NCBI RefSeq assembly: GCF_029910095.1
Contig: NZ_CP094526.1
Location: 8,012,501 to 8,076,500, forward strand
Direction of reading: 5' to 3'
DNA: 64,000 bases
DNA from: Bradyrhizobium sp. ISRA464
GTDB lineage: Bacteria > Pseudomonadota > Alphaproteobacteria > Rhizobiales > Xanthobacteraceae
A model generated the notes under the pieces. That model saw only the letters and a list, made by a program, of their open reading frames with translations, did not search any database and was not told the DNA's origin. This document shows positions 48,471 through 57,344 of the stretch, piece by piece. The position numbers and the translations under genes are program-made. The first letter of the stretch is position 1, and the number at the start of each line of letters is the position of its first letter.

Positions 48471-49418
48471 TTACTTTCCGAGCTTGCCGAGCGCTTCGGT
48501 CAGCTCCGGAACCGCCTGGTAGAGGTCGGCGACCAGGCCGTAGTCGGCGACCTGGAAGATCGGCGCGTCTTCATCCTTGTTGATGGCGACGATCACCTTG
48601 GAGTCCTTCATGCCAGCCAGATGCTGGATCGCGCCGGAGATGCCGATCGCGACATAAAGTTCCGGGGCCACCACCTTGCCGGTCTGGCCAACCTGCCAGT
48701 CGTTCGGCGCATAGCCGGCATCGACCGCGGCGCGCGAGGCGCCGACGCCGGCGCCAAGCTTGTCGGCGAGCGGCTCGATGTATTTGGCGAAATTCTCGCG
48801 GCTCTGCATCGCGCGGCCGCCGGAGACGATGATCTTCGCCGAGGTCAGCTCCGGACGGTCGCTCTTGGCGACCTCCTCGCCGATGAACGAGGAGAGAGCC
48901 GGATCGGCTGCCACCGCGGCGTTCTCGATCGCCGCGCTGCCGCCTTCGCCGGTCGCGGCAAAGGTCGACGTGCGGACCGTGATGACCTTCTTGGCGTCCT
49001 TCGACTTCACGGTCTGGATCGCGTTGCCGGCATAGATCGGACGCTCGAAGGTGTCGGGCGCGACCACCTTGATGATTTCCGAGACCTGCATCACGTCGAG
49101 CAGCGCTGCGACGCGCGGCATTACGTTCTTGAAGCGCGAGGTCGCGGGCGCAACGATCGCATCATAGCTGCCGGCGAGCGAGACGATCAGCGCAGCCAGC
49201 GGCTCGGCGAGGTCGTGTTCATAGGCGGCACCTTCGGCAACCAGCACCTTCTTGACGCCATTGAGCTTGGCGGCGGCTTCCGCGGCCGCCTTGGTACCCT
49301 GGCCGCCGGCGATCAGGACGTCCACGTCGCCGCCGAGCTGGCTTGCCGCGGTCAGCGCCTTGTTGGTGGAATCCTTCAGGGTCTCGTGGTCGTGTTCAGC
49401 AATCAACAGCGTCGTCAT
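48471..49418 (-). CDS. etfA: electron transfer flavoprotein subunit alpha
   Basis: 315 residues. FAD-binding C-terminal domain with [20 protein letters not shown] and [20 protein letters not shown]. Carries electrons from acyl-CoA dehydrogenases to the quinone pool through ETF-QO. The start overlaps the etfB stop by one base (TGATG). A clear terminator follows. Confidence 0.97.
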   Translation of the reverse strand: MTTLLIAEHDHETLKDSTNKALTAASQLGGDVDVLIAGGQGTKAAAEAAAKLNGVKKVLVAEGAAYEHDLAEPLAALIVSLAGSYDAIVAPATSRFKNVMPRVAALLDVMQVSEIIKVVAPDTFERPIYAGNAIQTVKSKDAKKVITVRTSTFAATGEGGSAAIENAAVAADPALSSFIGEEVAKSDRPELTSAKIIVSGGRAMQSRENFAKYIEPLADKLGAGVGASRAAVDAGYAPNDWQVGQTGKVVAPELYVAIGISGAIQHLAGMKDSKVIVAINKDEDAPIFQVADYGLVADLYQAVPELTEALGKLGK

Positions 49419-50167
49419 CAGAGAACCCCGGCTTCGGTCTTGAGCTTGTTAACGAGTTCGGCGACGTCCTTGACCTTGACGCCCGCCTTGCGGCCTGCCG
49501 GTTCCGCGGTCTTCAGCACTTCCAGACGGGGCGTGAGATCGACGCCGTAATCAGCCGCCGCCTTCTCGTCGATCGGCTTCTTCTTCGCCTTCATGATGTT
49601 GGGCAGCGAGGCGTAGCGCGGCTCGTTGAGACGCAGGTCGGTGGTGACGATCGCCGGACCCTTGAGCTTGATGGTCTGCAGGCCGCCGTCGACCTCGCGC
49701 GTGACCTTGAAGTCGGAACCATCGACCTCGAGCTTGGAGGCGAAGGTCGCCTGCGACCAGCCGAGCAGCGCGGCCAGCATCTGGCCGGTCTGGTTGGAAT
49801 CGTCGTCGATCGCCTGTTTGCCGAGAATGACGAGGCCGGGCGTCTCCGCCTCGACCACCGACTTCAGGATCTTGGCGACCGCGAGCGGCTCGACATTGCC
49901 CTCGGCCTTGACGAGGATGCCGCGGTCGGCGCCCATCGCAAGCCCGGTACGGATGGTCTCGGAGGCCTGCGCCGGTCCGATCGACACCACCACCACCTCG
50001 GTCGCCTTGCCGGCTTCCTTCAGCCGCAGCGCTTCCTCGACGGCGATTTCGTCAAACGGGTTCATCGACATCTTGACGTTGGCGAGCTCGACGCCCGATC
50101 CGTCACTCTTGACGCGGACCTTGACGTTGTAGTCGACGACCCGCTTTACCGGCACAAGAACCTTCAT
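49418..50167 (-). CDS. etfB: electron transfer flavoprotein subunit beta
   Basis: 249 residues with [20 protein letters not shown] at the start. AMP-binding and ETF signature [20 protein letters not shown] and [20 protein letters not shown]. Pairs with EtfA to form the heterodimer. The AAAGAGGATCG upstream is a good ribosome-binding site. Head of the etfBA operon; a 118-bp gap separates it from the adenosyltransferase gene. Confidence 0.97.
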   Translation of the reverse strand: MKVLVPVKRVVDYNVKVRVKSDGSGVELANVKMSMNPFDEIAVEEALRLKEAGKATEVVVVSIGPAQASETIRTGLAMGADRGILVKAEGNVEPLAVAKILKSVVEAETPGLVILGKQAIDDDSNQTGQMLAALLGWSQATFASKLEVDGSDFKVTREVDGGLQTIKLKGPAIVTTDLRLNEPRYASLPNIMKAKKKPIDEKAAADYGVDLTPRLEVLKTAEPAGRKAGVKVKDVAELVNKLKTEAGVL

Positions 50168-50284
50168 CGATCCTCTTTCGCTTTGATTTTGTGGGTTTCG
50201 GTTGGCTGGCGCGGAACCTAAAGGTCCGGATACCCCCGGTCAACGCGCGAAAGCCAAAAAACCGGCCTCCCGATTTGAGGCAGT

Positions 50285-50857
50285 CTAACGGTTCTGGCCG
50301 GGCACCCACAACACGTCTCCCGCCCCTTTGTTGTTCTGGAAGCGGCTGGCAACGAACAGGAAATCCGACAGGCGGTTCATATACTGGATGCCAGCGGCGT
50401 TGACCGGTTCGTCGGGCCGGGCGGCGAGTTCCACCATCATGCGTTCCGCCCGGCGACATATCGTGCGAGCAAGATGCAGATATGCGGATGCGGCTGTCCC
50501 GCCGGGCAGCACGAACGAGGTCAGCGGCGCGAGTTGGTCGTTCAGGCTGTCGATGTCGCGCTCGAGCCGCTCGACCTGGCTCGCCAGCATCCGCAAGCGC
50601 TCGGCCTTGCCTTCGCGCTCGGGCACCGCGAGGTCGGCGCCGAGATCGAACAGATCGTTCTGGATCCGCCCGAGCATGGCGTCGAGTTCGGGACTATCAG
50701 CCAGATGCAGCCGCACTACGCCGATCGCGGCATTGGTCTCGTCGACGGTGCCATAGGCGGCGACGCGCAGATCGTATTTCGGACGGCGTTCGCCGGAGCC
50801 GAGCGCAGTGGTGCCGTCATCGCCGGTGCGCGTGTAGATTCGATTGAGAACGACCAT
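50285..50857 (-). CDS. PduO-type cob(I)alamin adenosyltransferase
   Basis: 190 residues. ATP motif TRTGDDGTTALGSGERRPK near the N-terminus, then VDETNAAIGVVRLH, and RRAERMMVELA and YMNRLSDFLFVASR at the C-terminal end. Converts cob(I)alamin to adenosylcobalamin. ATG at 50857 with GGAG six bases upstream; the longer frame is rejected because it runs into the repeat. Confidence 0.93.
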   Translation of the reverse strand: MVVLNRIYTRTGDDGTTALGSGERRPKYDLRVAAYGTVDETNAAIGVVRLHLADSPELDAMLGRIQNDLFDLGADLAVPEREGKAERLRMLASQVERLERDIDSLNDQLAPLTSFVLPGGTAASAYLHLARTICRRAERMMVELAARPDEPVNAAGIQYMNRLSDFLFVASRFQNNKGAGDVLWVPGQNR

Positions 50858-50879
50858 GGCTAGCTCCAGCTTCGTGAAC

Positions 50880-51002
50880 ATCTCTCCCATGGGGAGAGGT
50901 CGCGAGCATCTTGCGAGCGGGTGAGGGGTTACGATCTCACGACAGCCTGAACCCCTCACCCGGGTCGCCGATGGCGATCCGACCTCTCCCAATGGGAGAG
51001 AT
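50880..51002. repeat. long imperfect palindrome
   Basis: Arms ATCTCTCCCATGGGGAGAGG (50880-50899) and CCTCTCCCAATGGGAGAGAT (50983-51002), with the inner pair GGGTGAGGGGTT/AACCCCTCACCC. The centre shows further short inverted bases. Transcripts of the HIG1 gene run through it. Confidence 0.85.
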
Positions 51003-51016
51003 ACAGGTTAGCGCAT

Positions 51017-51211
51017 CTATCGCCCCATCGCCCAGACCGCGAGCATGGCGATGACGATCGCGACGAACTGCAACAACACGCGCAGCCGCATCAGCCTCTG
51101 TGATGTGTTCGGCGAGCCGCCCTTCATCATATTGACAAGGCCGAGCAGCAGAACCAGCGCCACAGCGGCGACGGCGATGGGAAGGATGAACGAGCTCAGA
51201 AAGGATGCCAT
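51017..51211 (-). CDS. twin-transmembrane HIG1 domain protein
   Basis: 64 residues with two membrane helices (SSFILPIAVAAVALVLLLGL and LLQFVAIVIAMLAVWAM). The loop NMMKGGSPNTSQRLMRLRVL is the HIG1-type signature, found in proteins linked to respiratory complexes. The ATG at 51211 is chosen for length; GAGG-like bases are weak. Divergent from YihY. Confidence 0.82.
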   Translation of the reverse strand: MASFLSSFILPIAVAAVALVLLLGLVNMMKGGSPNTSQRLMRLRVLLQFVAIVIAMLAVWAMGR

Positions 51212-51258
51212 CGGCGGTACATAACACCGTGTGGGGCGGACTTCCACCGACCCCCGCG

Positions 51259-52236
51259 ATGCAACCAACTGGCTTTTCACGGCGTAATATCAGAAGCTGG
51301 CCCCGTTTCGGGTCGAACCTGTTCGACAACGCCGGGTGGAATGTGAAACAGCTTCGTTACGTCTACCACGTCGTGATGGATGCCCTTTACACGTTCCTCG
51401 CCGACGACGGCTGGGCGATCGCAAGCCACATCGCGCTGTCGACGCTGATGGCGCTGTTTCCGTTCCTGATCGTGCTGACCTCGCTGGCCGGCTTCTTCGG
51501 CTCCAAGGAGCTTGCCGACCAGGCCGTCGGGCTGTTGTTGCAGGTTTGGCCGCAGCGGGTCGCCGACGCGCTGTCCGGCCAGATCCACGACGTGCTGACC
51601 ACGACGCGCGGCGACATCCTGACCATCGGCGCGGTGCTCGCGGTCTACTTCGCCTCCAACGGCGTCGAGGCGCTGCGGGTGGCGCTGAACCGCGCCTATG
51701 CCGTGGCCGAACCGCGGCGCTGGTACTGGCTGCGGCTGGAATCGATCGGCTACACGCTGGTCGCAGCCTTCACCTCGCTCGCGATGGCATTCTTGATCGT
51801 GCTCGGGCCGCTGATCATCGAAGCTGGGCGGCGCTACATTCCATTCTTCGTCGAATCGAACGAGAGCCTGCTCAACACCGCCCGCTACGGCATCACGATC
51901 CTGGCCCTGATCATCGCACTCTTCATCCTGCACGCCTGGCTGCCGGCGGGCCGCCGCAGCTTCCTGCAAATCCTGCCCGGCATCATCTTCACCATGGTGG
52001 CGTCGCTGATCTCGGGCATCGGGTTCGGCATGTATCTGGCACGCTTCGCCAACAACTATGTCACGATGTATGCAGGACTGGCCTCGGTGATCATCGCGCT
52101 GGTGTTCCTGTATTTCATCGCCGCGATCTTCGTGTTTGGCGGCGAGCTGAACGCCGCGATCATCAAGTCGCGGTTGCCGCGCGGCGTGTCGCTGCAAGCA
52201 GCGCAGTCGCTAGAGCGCGCGGAGAGACAGGCTTGA
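51259..52236 (+). CDS. YihY/virulence factor BrkB family membrane protein
   Basis: About 325 residues with six or seven membrane segments. DDGWAIASHIALSTLMALFP and FGGELNAAIIK are YihY marks, with YFASNGVEALRVALNRAY. Function unknown. The frame is open from 51205, where an ATG would overlap the divergent gene's start; 51259 and a GTG at 51343 are other options, and none has a strong Shine-Dalgarno. The last 74 bp overlap the hybrid kinase gene on the other strand. Confidence 0.85.
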   Translation: MQPTGFSRRNIRSWPRFGSNLFDNAGWNVKQLRYVYHVVMDALYTFLADDGWAIASHIALSTLMALFPFLIVLTSLAGFFGSKELADQAVGLLLQVWPQRVADALSGQIHDVLTTTRGDILTIGAVLAVYFASNGVEALRVALNRAYAVAEPRRWYWLRLESIGYTLVAAFTSLAMAFLIVLGPLIIEAGRRYIPFFVESNESLLNTARYGITILALIIALFILHAWLPAGRRSFLQILPGIIFTMVASLISGIGFGMYLARFANNYVTMYAGLASVIIALVFLYFIAAIFVFGGELNAAIIKSRLPRGVSLQAAQSLERAERQA

Positions 52237-53464
52237 CCAGGAAGGCGTCGGCGCCGGCGGCGCGCGCGGCGGCCTCATCCTCGCTGCGGCCGGAAATCCC
52301 GATGATCGCGACGCTTCCGTGCGGCGGCGGCAGCGCGCGGATCCGCTTGATTGCCTCGACCCCCCCGATGCCCGGCAGCACCATGTCCATCAGCACCGCG
52401 TCGAACGCGCCCTGGCTGAGCCGATCGGCCGCGGCTTCGCCCTGACCGATGAATTCGGCGTGGTGACCGAGCTCGGTCAGGATGGTGTTGAGCACGACGC
52501 GGCCGAATGGATTGTCCTCCACACTGAGCAGCCGCAGCCGCTGCGACGCGCGCGCCGCGGCGCCGTCGTCCGACATGATGCTGATGGGCCCCTTGGCCGA
52601 TGCGAGCACCACGCTCAGCGTGAAGGTGGTACCGCCGCCCTCGCGCTGGGCTGCGACGATGTCGCCGCCCATGGCGCGGGCAAGCTGCTTGACCGAGGAC
52701 AGGCCGAGCCCGGCGCCGCCGAATCGCGAGGCGATCGAGACATTGGCCTGCGAGAACGGCCGGAACAGGCGCTTCACCTCCTTGAGCGTGAGCCCGATGC
52801 CGCTGTCGGACACGGCAAACGCGACGCCGATCTTGCCCTTGGCTACGCGAACCGGTGCGACGTGCAGCGCGATGCCGCCGTGCTCGGTGAACTTGACGGC
52901 ATTGTCGATCAGGTTCTCCAGTGCCGCCCGCAGGCGGACGGGATCACCGACCGCGAAGGGGGGCAGTTCGTCCGAGATCTCGACTGTGGCTTCCAGCCCC
53001 TTGGCCGCGGCACGGCCGGCCAGCGAATCGCCGGCGGTGCGCGCCAGCGTGCGCAGATCGAAGAAATCCTGCCGGACCGCGAGCCCCGGCCCCTCCCTGC
53101 GGGCGGCATCGACAAACAGGGTCGCAAGACTGGCCAGATGCTCCGCGCTCGCCTTGATGGTATCGACCCAACGCCGCTCGCGCTCGCCGAGATCGGAGGT
53201 CGCGAGCAGGTTGCTGATCGCCAGAATCCCGGTCAGCGGCGTCCGCACCTCATGGGCAAAGGCGGCCAGCGCGGTTTCGACCGTCCTGGGGCCGGCCTTC
53301 CGGGCCGGCTTGGGCGCAGCCCGCTTGCGGCGCGACTTGGCCGCCGCCTTGAGGGCCCTCTTGGCAGCACCAGTCTTGGAAATGCGCGTTCGGGAGGCGC
53401 GCATTTTGGACGGCGCCCGCTTGGGTCGCCGCTTATTGCGCCGTGCGCGCGATATCGCCGCCAT
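52163..53464 (-). CDS. hybrid histidine kinase with basic N-terminal tail
   Basis: 433 residues. The first 60 residues hold 25 Lys/Arg and no Asp/Glu (RARRNKRRPKRAPSK...), like a histone H1-type tail. A HisKA domain with H71 (FAHEVRTPLTGI) follows, then HATPase_c (NLIDNAVKF, SDSGIGL, FGGAGLGL) and a C-terminal receiver (LSVEDNPFGR, Asp in AVLMDMVLPG). It has no membrane or sensor domain, so the signal is internal. ATG at 53464 after GGAG; the stop lies 74 bp inside the convergent YihY gene. Confidence 0.9.
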   Translation of the reverse strand: MAAISRARRNKRRPKRAPSKMRASRTRISKTGAAKRALKAAAKSRRKRAAPKPARKAGPRTVETALAAFAHEVRTPLTGILAISNLLATSDLGERERRWVDTIKASAEHLASLATLFVDAARREGPGLAVRQDFFDLRTLARTAGDSLAGRAAAKGLEATVEISDELPPFAVGDPVRLRAALENLIDNAVKFTEHGGIALHVAPVRVAKGKIGVAFAVSDSGIGLTLKEVKRLFRPFSQANVSIASRFGGAGLGLSSVKQLARAMGGDIVAAQREGGGTTFTLSVVLASAKGPISIMSDDGAAARASQRLRLLSVEDNPFGRVVLNTILTELGHHAEFIGQGEAAADRLSQGAFDAVLMDMVLPGIGGVEAIKRIRALPPPHGSVAIIGISGRSEDEAAARAAGADAFLVKPVSPRALATALLAATRRAATAT

Positions 53465-53598
53465 GGTCTCCGTAATCCCCGTCCCGGGAGCCAGCATGGC
53501 ATGCCTGGAGTGCCCGAGTCACGGCGCCGTTTGCGGCTCGCCACCGCAAAGCGCCATGATGGTAACCGGGTTTCCCCGCGACCAAACGCGGGCGAAGT

Positions 53599-54468
53599 CT
53601 ACGGCAGGCCCACGAGGCGGCGGATGTCGGCCGGACTCGCGCCCTCCGCCCGCAACTCGCGCAGTCCCGTCGCTCGCGTCGATTTCGACAGCTTCTGGCC
53701 CGCCGCATCCCGAATCAGCCGGTGGTGCCGGTAGGCCGGTGGGGCCAGGCCGAGCAGTTCCTGCAACAGGCGATGGACGCTGGTCGACCAGAGCAGGTCG
53801 GCCCCCCGGACCACGTCGGTGACGCCCTGCAGCGCGTCGTCGATCACGACTGAGAGATGATAGCTGGTCGGGGTTTCCTTGCGCGCCAGGATGACGTCGC
53901 CCCAGTGCTCCGGCCGCGCGGCGACCTCTCCGGTCTCACCGGCCGGCCCCTCACCCGATTCGCACCAGCGCAGATCGCCGGTGCGCATGCGCGCCGCAGC
54001 CATATCGAGCCGCAGCGCGAACGGTGCGCCCTGCCCGATCAGCCGCTCGCGCTCCTCCGGCGACAGCAATTTGGCCGTACCCGGATAGAGCGGCGCGCCA
54101 TCCGGATCGCGCGGCCAGCCGCCCTCGGCTTCCTTCTCGGCGACCAGTCGCGCGATCTCCGCCCGGCTCTCGAAGCTTGGATAGACGAGTCCCTGCGCGG
54201 ACAGGCGTTCGATTGCCTCGCGGTAGGCGGCAAAGTGCTCGGACTGCCGCCGCACCGGCGTCTCCCAGGCGATGCCGAGCCAGGCGAGGTCCTCGTAGAT
54301 CGCCTGCTCGAATTCCGGCCGGCAGCGCGTAGCGTCGATGTCCTCGATCCGCAGCAGCAAGCGCCCGCCCGCCTGCCGCGCCAGATCGAAGTTGAGCAGC
54401 GCCGAGAAGGCATGGCCGAGATGCAGGTAGCCGTTCGGGCTTGGGGCAAAACGGAAAACGGGTGGCAT
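53599..54468 (-). CDS. gluQ: glutamyl-Q tRNA(Asp) synthetase
   Basis: 289 residues. A short glutamyl-tRNA synthetase homologue without the anticodon domain, which attaches glutamate to queuosine of tRNA-Asp. HIGH motif HLGH at 16-19 (RFAPSPNGYLHLGHA), LLRIEDID, and KLSKS near the end. Start ATG at 54468; the frame to 54513 is rejected on family grounds. Confidence 0.94.
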   Translation of the reverse strand: MPPVFRFAPSPNGYLHLGHAFSALLNFDLARQAGGRLLLRIEDIDATRCRPEFEQAIYEDLAWLGIAWETPVRRQSEHFAAYREAIERLSAQGLVYPSFESRAEIARLVAEKEAEGGWPRDPDGAPLYPGTAKLLSPEERERLIGQGAPFALRLDMAAARMRTGDLRWCESGEGPAGETGEVAARPEHWGDVILARKETPTSYHLSVVIDDALQGVTDVVRGADLLWSTSVHRLLQELLGLAPPAYRHHRLIRDAAGQKLSKSTRATGLRELRAEGASPADIRRLVGLP

Positions 54469-54610
54469 GGCGATTGGTCGCGCGTCATTGCCGGGCTCGA
54501 TCCGGCCATCCATCTGGGAGAGACTCTGTTACGATAGGAGATGGTGCGGGTCATCCCCAATCAAGTTCGAGACTCATCCCGATACGCCACACGTTGATGC
54601 CAATCCCACG

Positions 54611-55264
54611 ATGCTGATCCATCTCGAAACCCAGGCCGACCTCGACGACGCGGTTCACAAGCTGGTCGATCAAGACCGCCGTCTGAGACCGATCCTCGAA
54701 TTGACGGGCATGCCGGCGATCCGCAAGCGCGAGCCGGGCTTTGCCGGGCTTGCCGCGATCATCTGCGGCCAGCAGCTATCGACCGCGAGTGCCGCGGCGA
54801 TCTGGGGGCGGGTCAGCGGGGCGTTCGATCCGTTCCATCATGATGCGATCCGAAAAGCCCGCGCCGACCGGCTTGGCCGGCTTGGCCTGTCCGCCGCCAA
54901 GATCAAGACGCTGAAACACATCGCGCGCGAGCTCGCCGAGGAGCGGCTGAACCTCGAAGTGCTCGCCAATGAGGAGGCGGACGCCGCCCACAACACGCTG
55001 ACCGCGCTGCCCGGCATCGGGCCGTGGACCGCCGACATCTATCTCCTGTTCTGCCTCGGCCATGGCGACGCCTGGCCCGCGGGCGACCTCGCCGTGCAGG
55101 AAGCGGTCAAGATCGGCCTCGGGCTGAAGGACCGGCCGACGCCGAAGCAGATGGCGCCGCTCGCCGAACCGTGGCGCCCGCTGCGCGGCGCCGCCGCGCA
55201 TTTGTGGTGGGCCTATTATCGCGTGCTCAGGAAACGCGAGGGCGTCATCGCGGGCGCGAAGTAG
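54611..55264 (+). CDS. DNA-3-methyladenine glycosylase II family (HhH-GPD)
   Basis: 217 residues. HhH-GPD fold: FAGLAAIICGQQLSTASAAA, the helix-hairpin-helix LPGIGPWTADIYLLF, and the catalytic Asp in WPAGDLAVQEAV. Removes alkylated bases (AlkA-type) in base excision repair. It lacks AlkA's N-terminal domain, as do many short homologues. The ATG at 54611 lies well inside the frame; it has no strong ribosome-binding site. Confidence 0.9.
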   Translation: MLIHLETQADLDDAVHKLVDQDRRLRPILELTGMPAIRKREPGFAGLAAIICGQQLSTASAAAIWGRVSGAFDPFHHDAIRKARADRLGRLGLSAAKIKTLKHIARELAEERLNLEVLANEEADAAHNTLTALPGIGPWTADIYLLFCLGHGDAWPAGDLAVQEAVKIGLGLKDRPTPKQMAPLAEPWRPLRGAAAHLWWAYYRVLRKREGVIAGAK

Positions 55265-55272
55265 AAGACGAC

Positions 55273-56160
55273 CTACCCGCGCAGCCTCACGCGGTCCTCG
55301 CGCGCGCAGTCGGTGACGAAGGCGATCACGGCCCGCACCGCCGGCAACTCGACGAGATCGGGGTGGGCCAGCAGCCAGAGATCGGAGACGCTGCTGAGCT
55401 TTTGCGGCGCCACCCGCACCAGCTCGGGATAGTCGGCCGCCACCAGGCAGGACAGTGCTGAGATCCCGAGCCCGGCCCGCACCGCGGCGAGCATGTCGCC
55501 TTGCGAGGAGCAGCGCATCACCATTGTGCCCTGCCCCGTGATGAGATCGCTCCAGCGTGCCAGATGCGCATTCGAGGCCTGGTCGGCAAAGCCGATCACA
55601 TGGTGGCCCTTCCACTCTTCCCGCCGCTCCGGGAGCTTGCGCCCTGCCGCATAGTCGCGCGAGGCATAGAAGCCGGTGCCGAGCCGGCCGATCTTGCGCC
55701 CGATCAGGTTCTCCTCCCCCGCATCGACCGGACGCAGCACGACGTCGGCCTCGCGGCGGCGGACGCTCGCCGGAAACGGATGGGTGATGATCTCGAGCTG
55801 GACATTGGCATGGTCGCGCAGGAACGGGCCGAGACGCGGCATCAGCCAGTGCGCGGCGAGCGTCGCACCGATCGATAGCTTCACGACGCCGCGGGCCTGC
55901 TCGCCGGTGGCCGACGCCGCCGCCTCCGCACGCAGGGCTGCGGCCGCCATCGCCTCGGCGTGCTCGCGGAACTTGCGGCCCTGCGACGTCAGCGACAGGC
56001 CGTCGTTGGACCGGGCAAACAGGCGGGTGCCGAGCTGCTTCTCCAGCGCCGCGACGTTGCGGCCGATGGTCGGGTGGCTGATGCGCAGGCGGCGCGCCGC
56101 GCCGGCGAGGCTCCGCGTCTCCGCCACCGCGATGAAGGTCTTGCAAAGCTCCCAGTCCAT
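55273..56160 (-). CDS. LysR family transcriptional regulator
   Basis: 295 residues. Helix-turn-helix at 18-45 (SLAGAARRLRISHPTIGRNV) and a LysR substrate domain (about 90-290). It is divergent from the nitronate monooxygenase-like gene, with dyad sequences in the gap, so it probably controls that cluster. Converges with the glycosylase gene. Confidence 0.92.
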   Translation of the reverse strand: MDWELCKTFIAVAETRSLAGAARRLRISHPTIGRNVAALEKQLGTRLFARSNDGLSLTSQGRKFREHAEAMAAAALRAEAAASATGEQARGVVKLSIGATLAAHWLMPRLGPFLRDHANVQLEIITHPFPASVRRREADVVLRPVDAGEENLIGRKIGRLGTGFYASRDYAAGRKLPERREEWKGHHVIGFADQASNAHLARWSDLITGQGTMVMRCSSQGDMLAAVRAGLGISALSCLVAADYPELVRVAPQKLSSVSDLWLLAHPDLVELPAVRAVIAFVTDCAREDRVRLRG

Positions 56161-56186
56161 GGCGCTCCCTGCAGCGACGCGCGTTC

Positions 56187-56219
56187 ATTCCTGATGGAAT
56201 GGTCGTTCAATATTGAACG
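56187..56219. promoter_or_regulatory. probable LysR operator: two adjacent dyads
   Basis: A perfect 16-bp palindrome CGTTCAATATTGAACG (56204-56219) stands next to ATTCC-TGAT-GGAAT (56187-56200). Both lie in the 182-bp gap between the LysR gene and the divergent oxidoreductase gene, nearer the LysR gene. LysR sites are typically dyads of this kind. Confidence 0.6.
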
Positions 56220-56342
56220 TCAGCCCGCGATCGTCCAGCCTTATATTGCCGGCAAAAGAGAGCTACCGCTCCAGCCATCACAACAAGCACGCGATCCGCC
56301 CGGCGGCCGGCCGGCTGGCATCCGCATGGAGGACCCCGAAAG

Positions 56343-57314
56343 ATGCCGCTGCCCGCTTCGCTCGCCAACAAGCTCGAACTGCCGGTCGTCGGCTCGCCGC
56401 TGTTCATCGTATCGGGGCCCGAGCTCGTGATCGCGCAATGCAAGGCCGGCATCGTCGGCTCGTTCCCGGCGCTGAACGCCCGCCCCGCCGAGAAGCTCGA
56501 CGAGTGGCTGACGCAGATCGAGAACGAGCTCGGCGAGTACCAGGCGCTGCATCCGGAGAAGAAGGTCGCGCCCTACGCGGTCAACCAGATCTGCCACGCC
56601 TCCAACGACCGGCTGATGCGCGACATGGAAACCTGCGTGAAGCACAAGGTGCCCGTGATCATCACCTCGCTGCGCCCGCCGTCCGAGATCGTCGAGGCCG
56701 CGCATTCCTACGGCGGCGTGGTGTTCCACGACGTCATCAATGTGAAGCACGCGCGCAAGGCCGCCGAGCAGGGCGTCGACGGACTGATCCTGGTCTGCGC
56801 CGGCGCAGGCGGGCATGCCGGCACGCTGTCGCCGTTCGCGCTGGTGCGCGAGGTCAAGCAATGGTTCAAGGGCACGATCCTGCTGTCGGGCGCAATCTCC
56901 GATGGCTGGAGCATTGCATCCGCGCTCGCGCTCGGCGCCGACCTCGCCTATATCGGCACCAGCTTCATCGCGACCGAGGAGGCCAATGCCGATGTCAGAT
57001 ACAAGCAGGCGCTGACCGAATATGCCGCGCACGACGTCGTCTATTCGAACCTGTTCACCGGCGTGCACGGCAACTATCTCGGACCGTCGATCGCGGCGGC
57101 GGGGCTCGATCCCGCCAATCTGCCGGTCGCCGACAAGTCCAAGATGAATTTCGGCTCCGGCGGCAACATGAAGGCCAAGGCCTGGCGCGACATCTGGGGC
57201 TCCGGCCAGGGCATCGGCCAGATCATCGACACCCCGCCGGTCGCCGAGCTGGTGGCGCGGCTCAAGTCCGAGTTCGCCGCGGCGCGCAGCGATTTCCTGC
57301 GCGCCAGTGCCTGA
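56343..57314 (+). CDS. nitronate monooxygenase / NAD(P)H-dependent flavin oxidoreductase family
   Basis: 323 residues, a TIM-barrel FMN protein. The start LELPVVGSPLFIVSGPELVI, then VCAGAGGHAGTLSPFALV (FMN phosphate site) and GADLAYIGTSFIATEEANAD, match the nitronate monooxygenase/2-nitropropane dioxygenase family. The actual substrate is unknown. GGAGG lies ten bases upstream of the ATG. Head of a likely operon with the ligase, DUF2855 and flavoprotein genes. Confidence 0.9.
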   Translation: MPLPASLANKLELPVVGSPLFIVSGPELVIAQCKAGIVGSFPALNARPAEKLDEWLTQIENELGEYQALHPEKKVAPYAVNQICHASNDRLMRDMETCVKHKVPVIITSLRPPSEIVEAAHSYGGVVFHDVINVKHARKAAEQGVDGLILVCAGAGGHAGTLSPFALVREVKQWFKGTILLSGAISDGWSIASALALGADLAYIGTSFIATEEANADVRYKQALTEYAAHDVVYSNLFTGVHGNYLGPSIAAAGLDPANLPVADKSKMNFGSGGNMKAKAWRDIWGSGQGIGQIIDTPPVAELVARLKSEFAAARSDFLRASA

Positions 57315-57344
57315 CGTCTCGCCAAGCGCCAAGAGAAACGCGAC

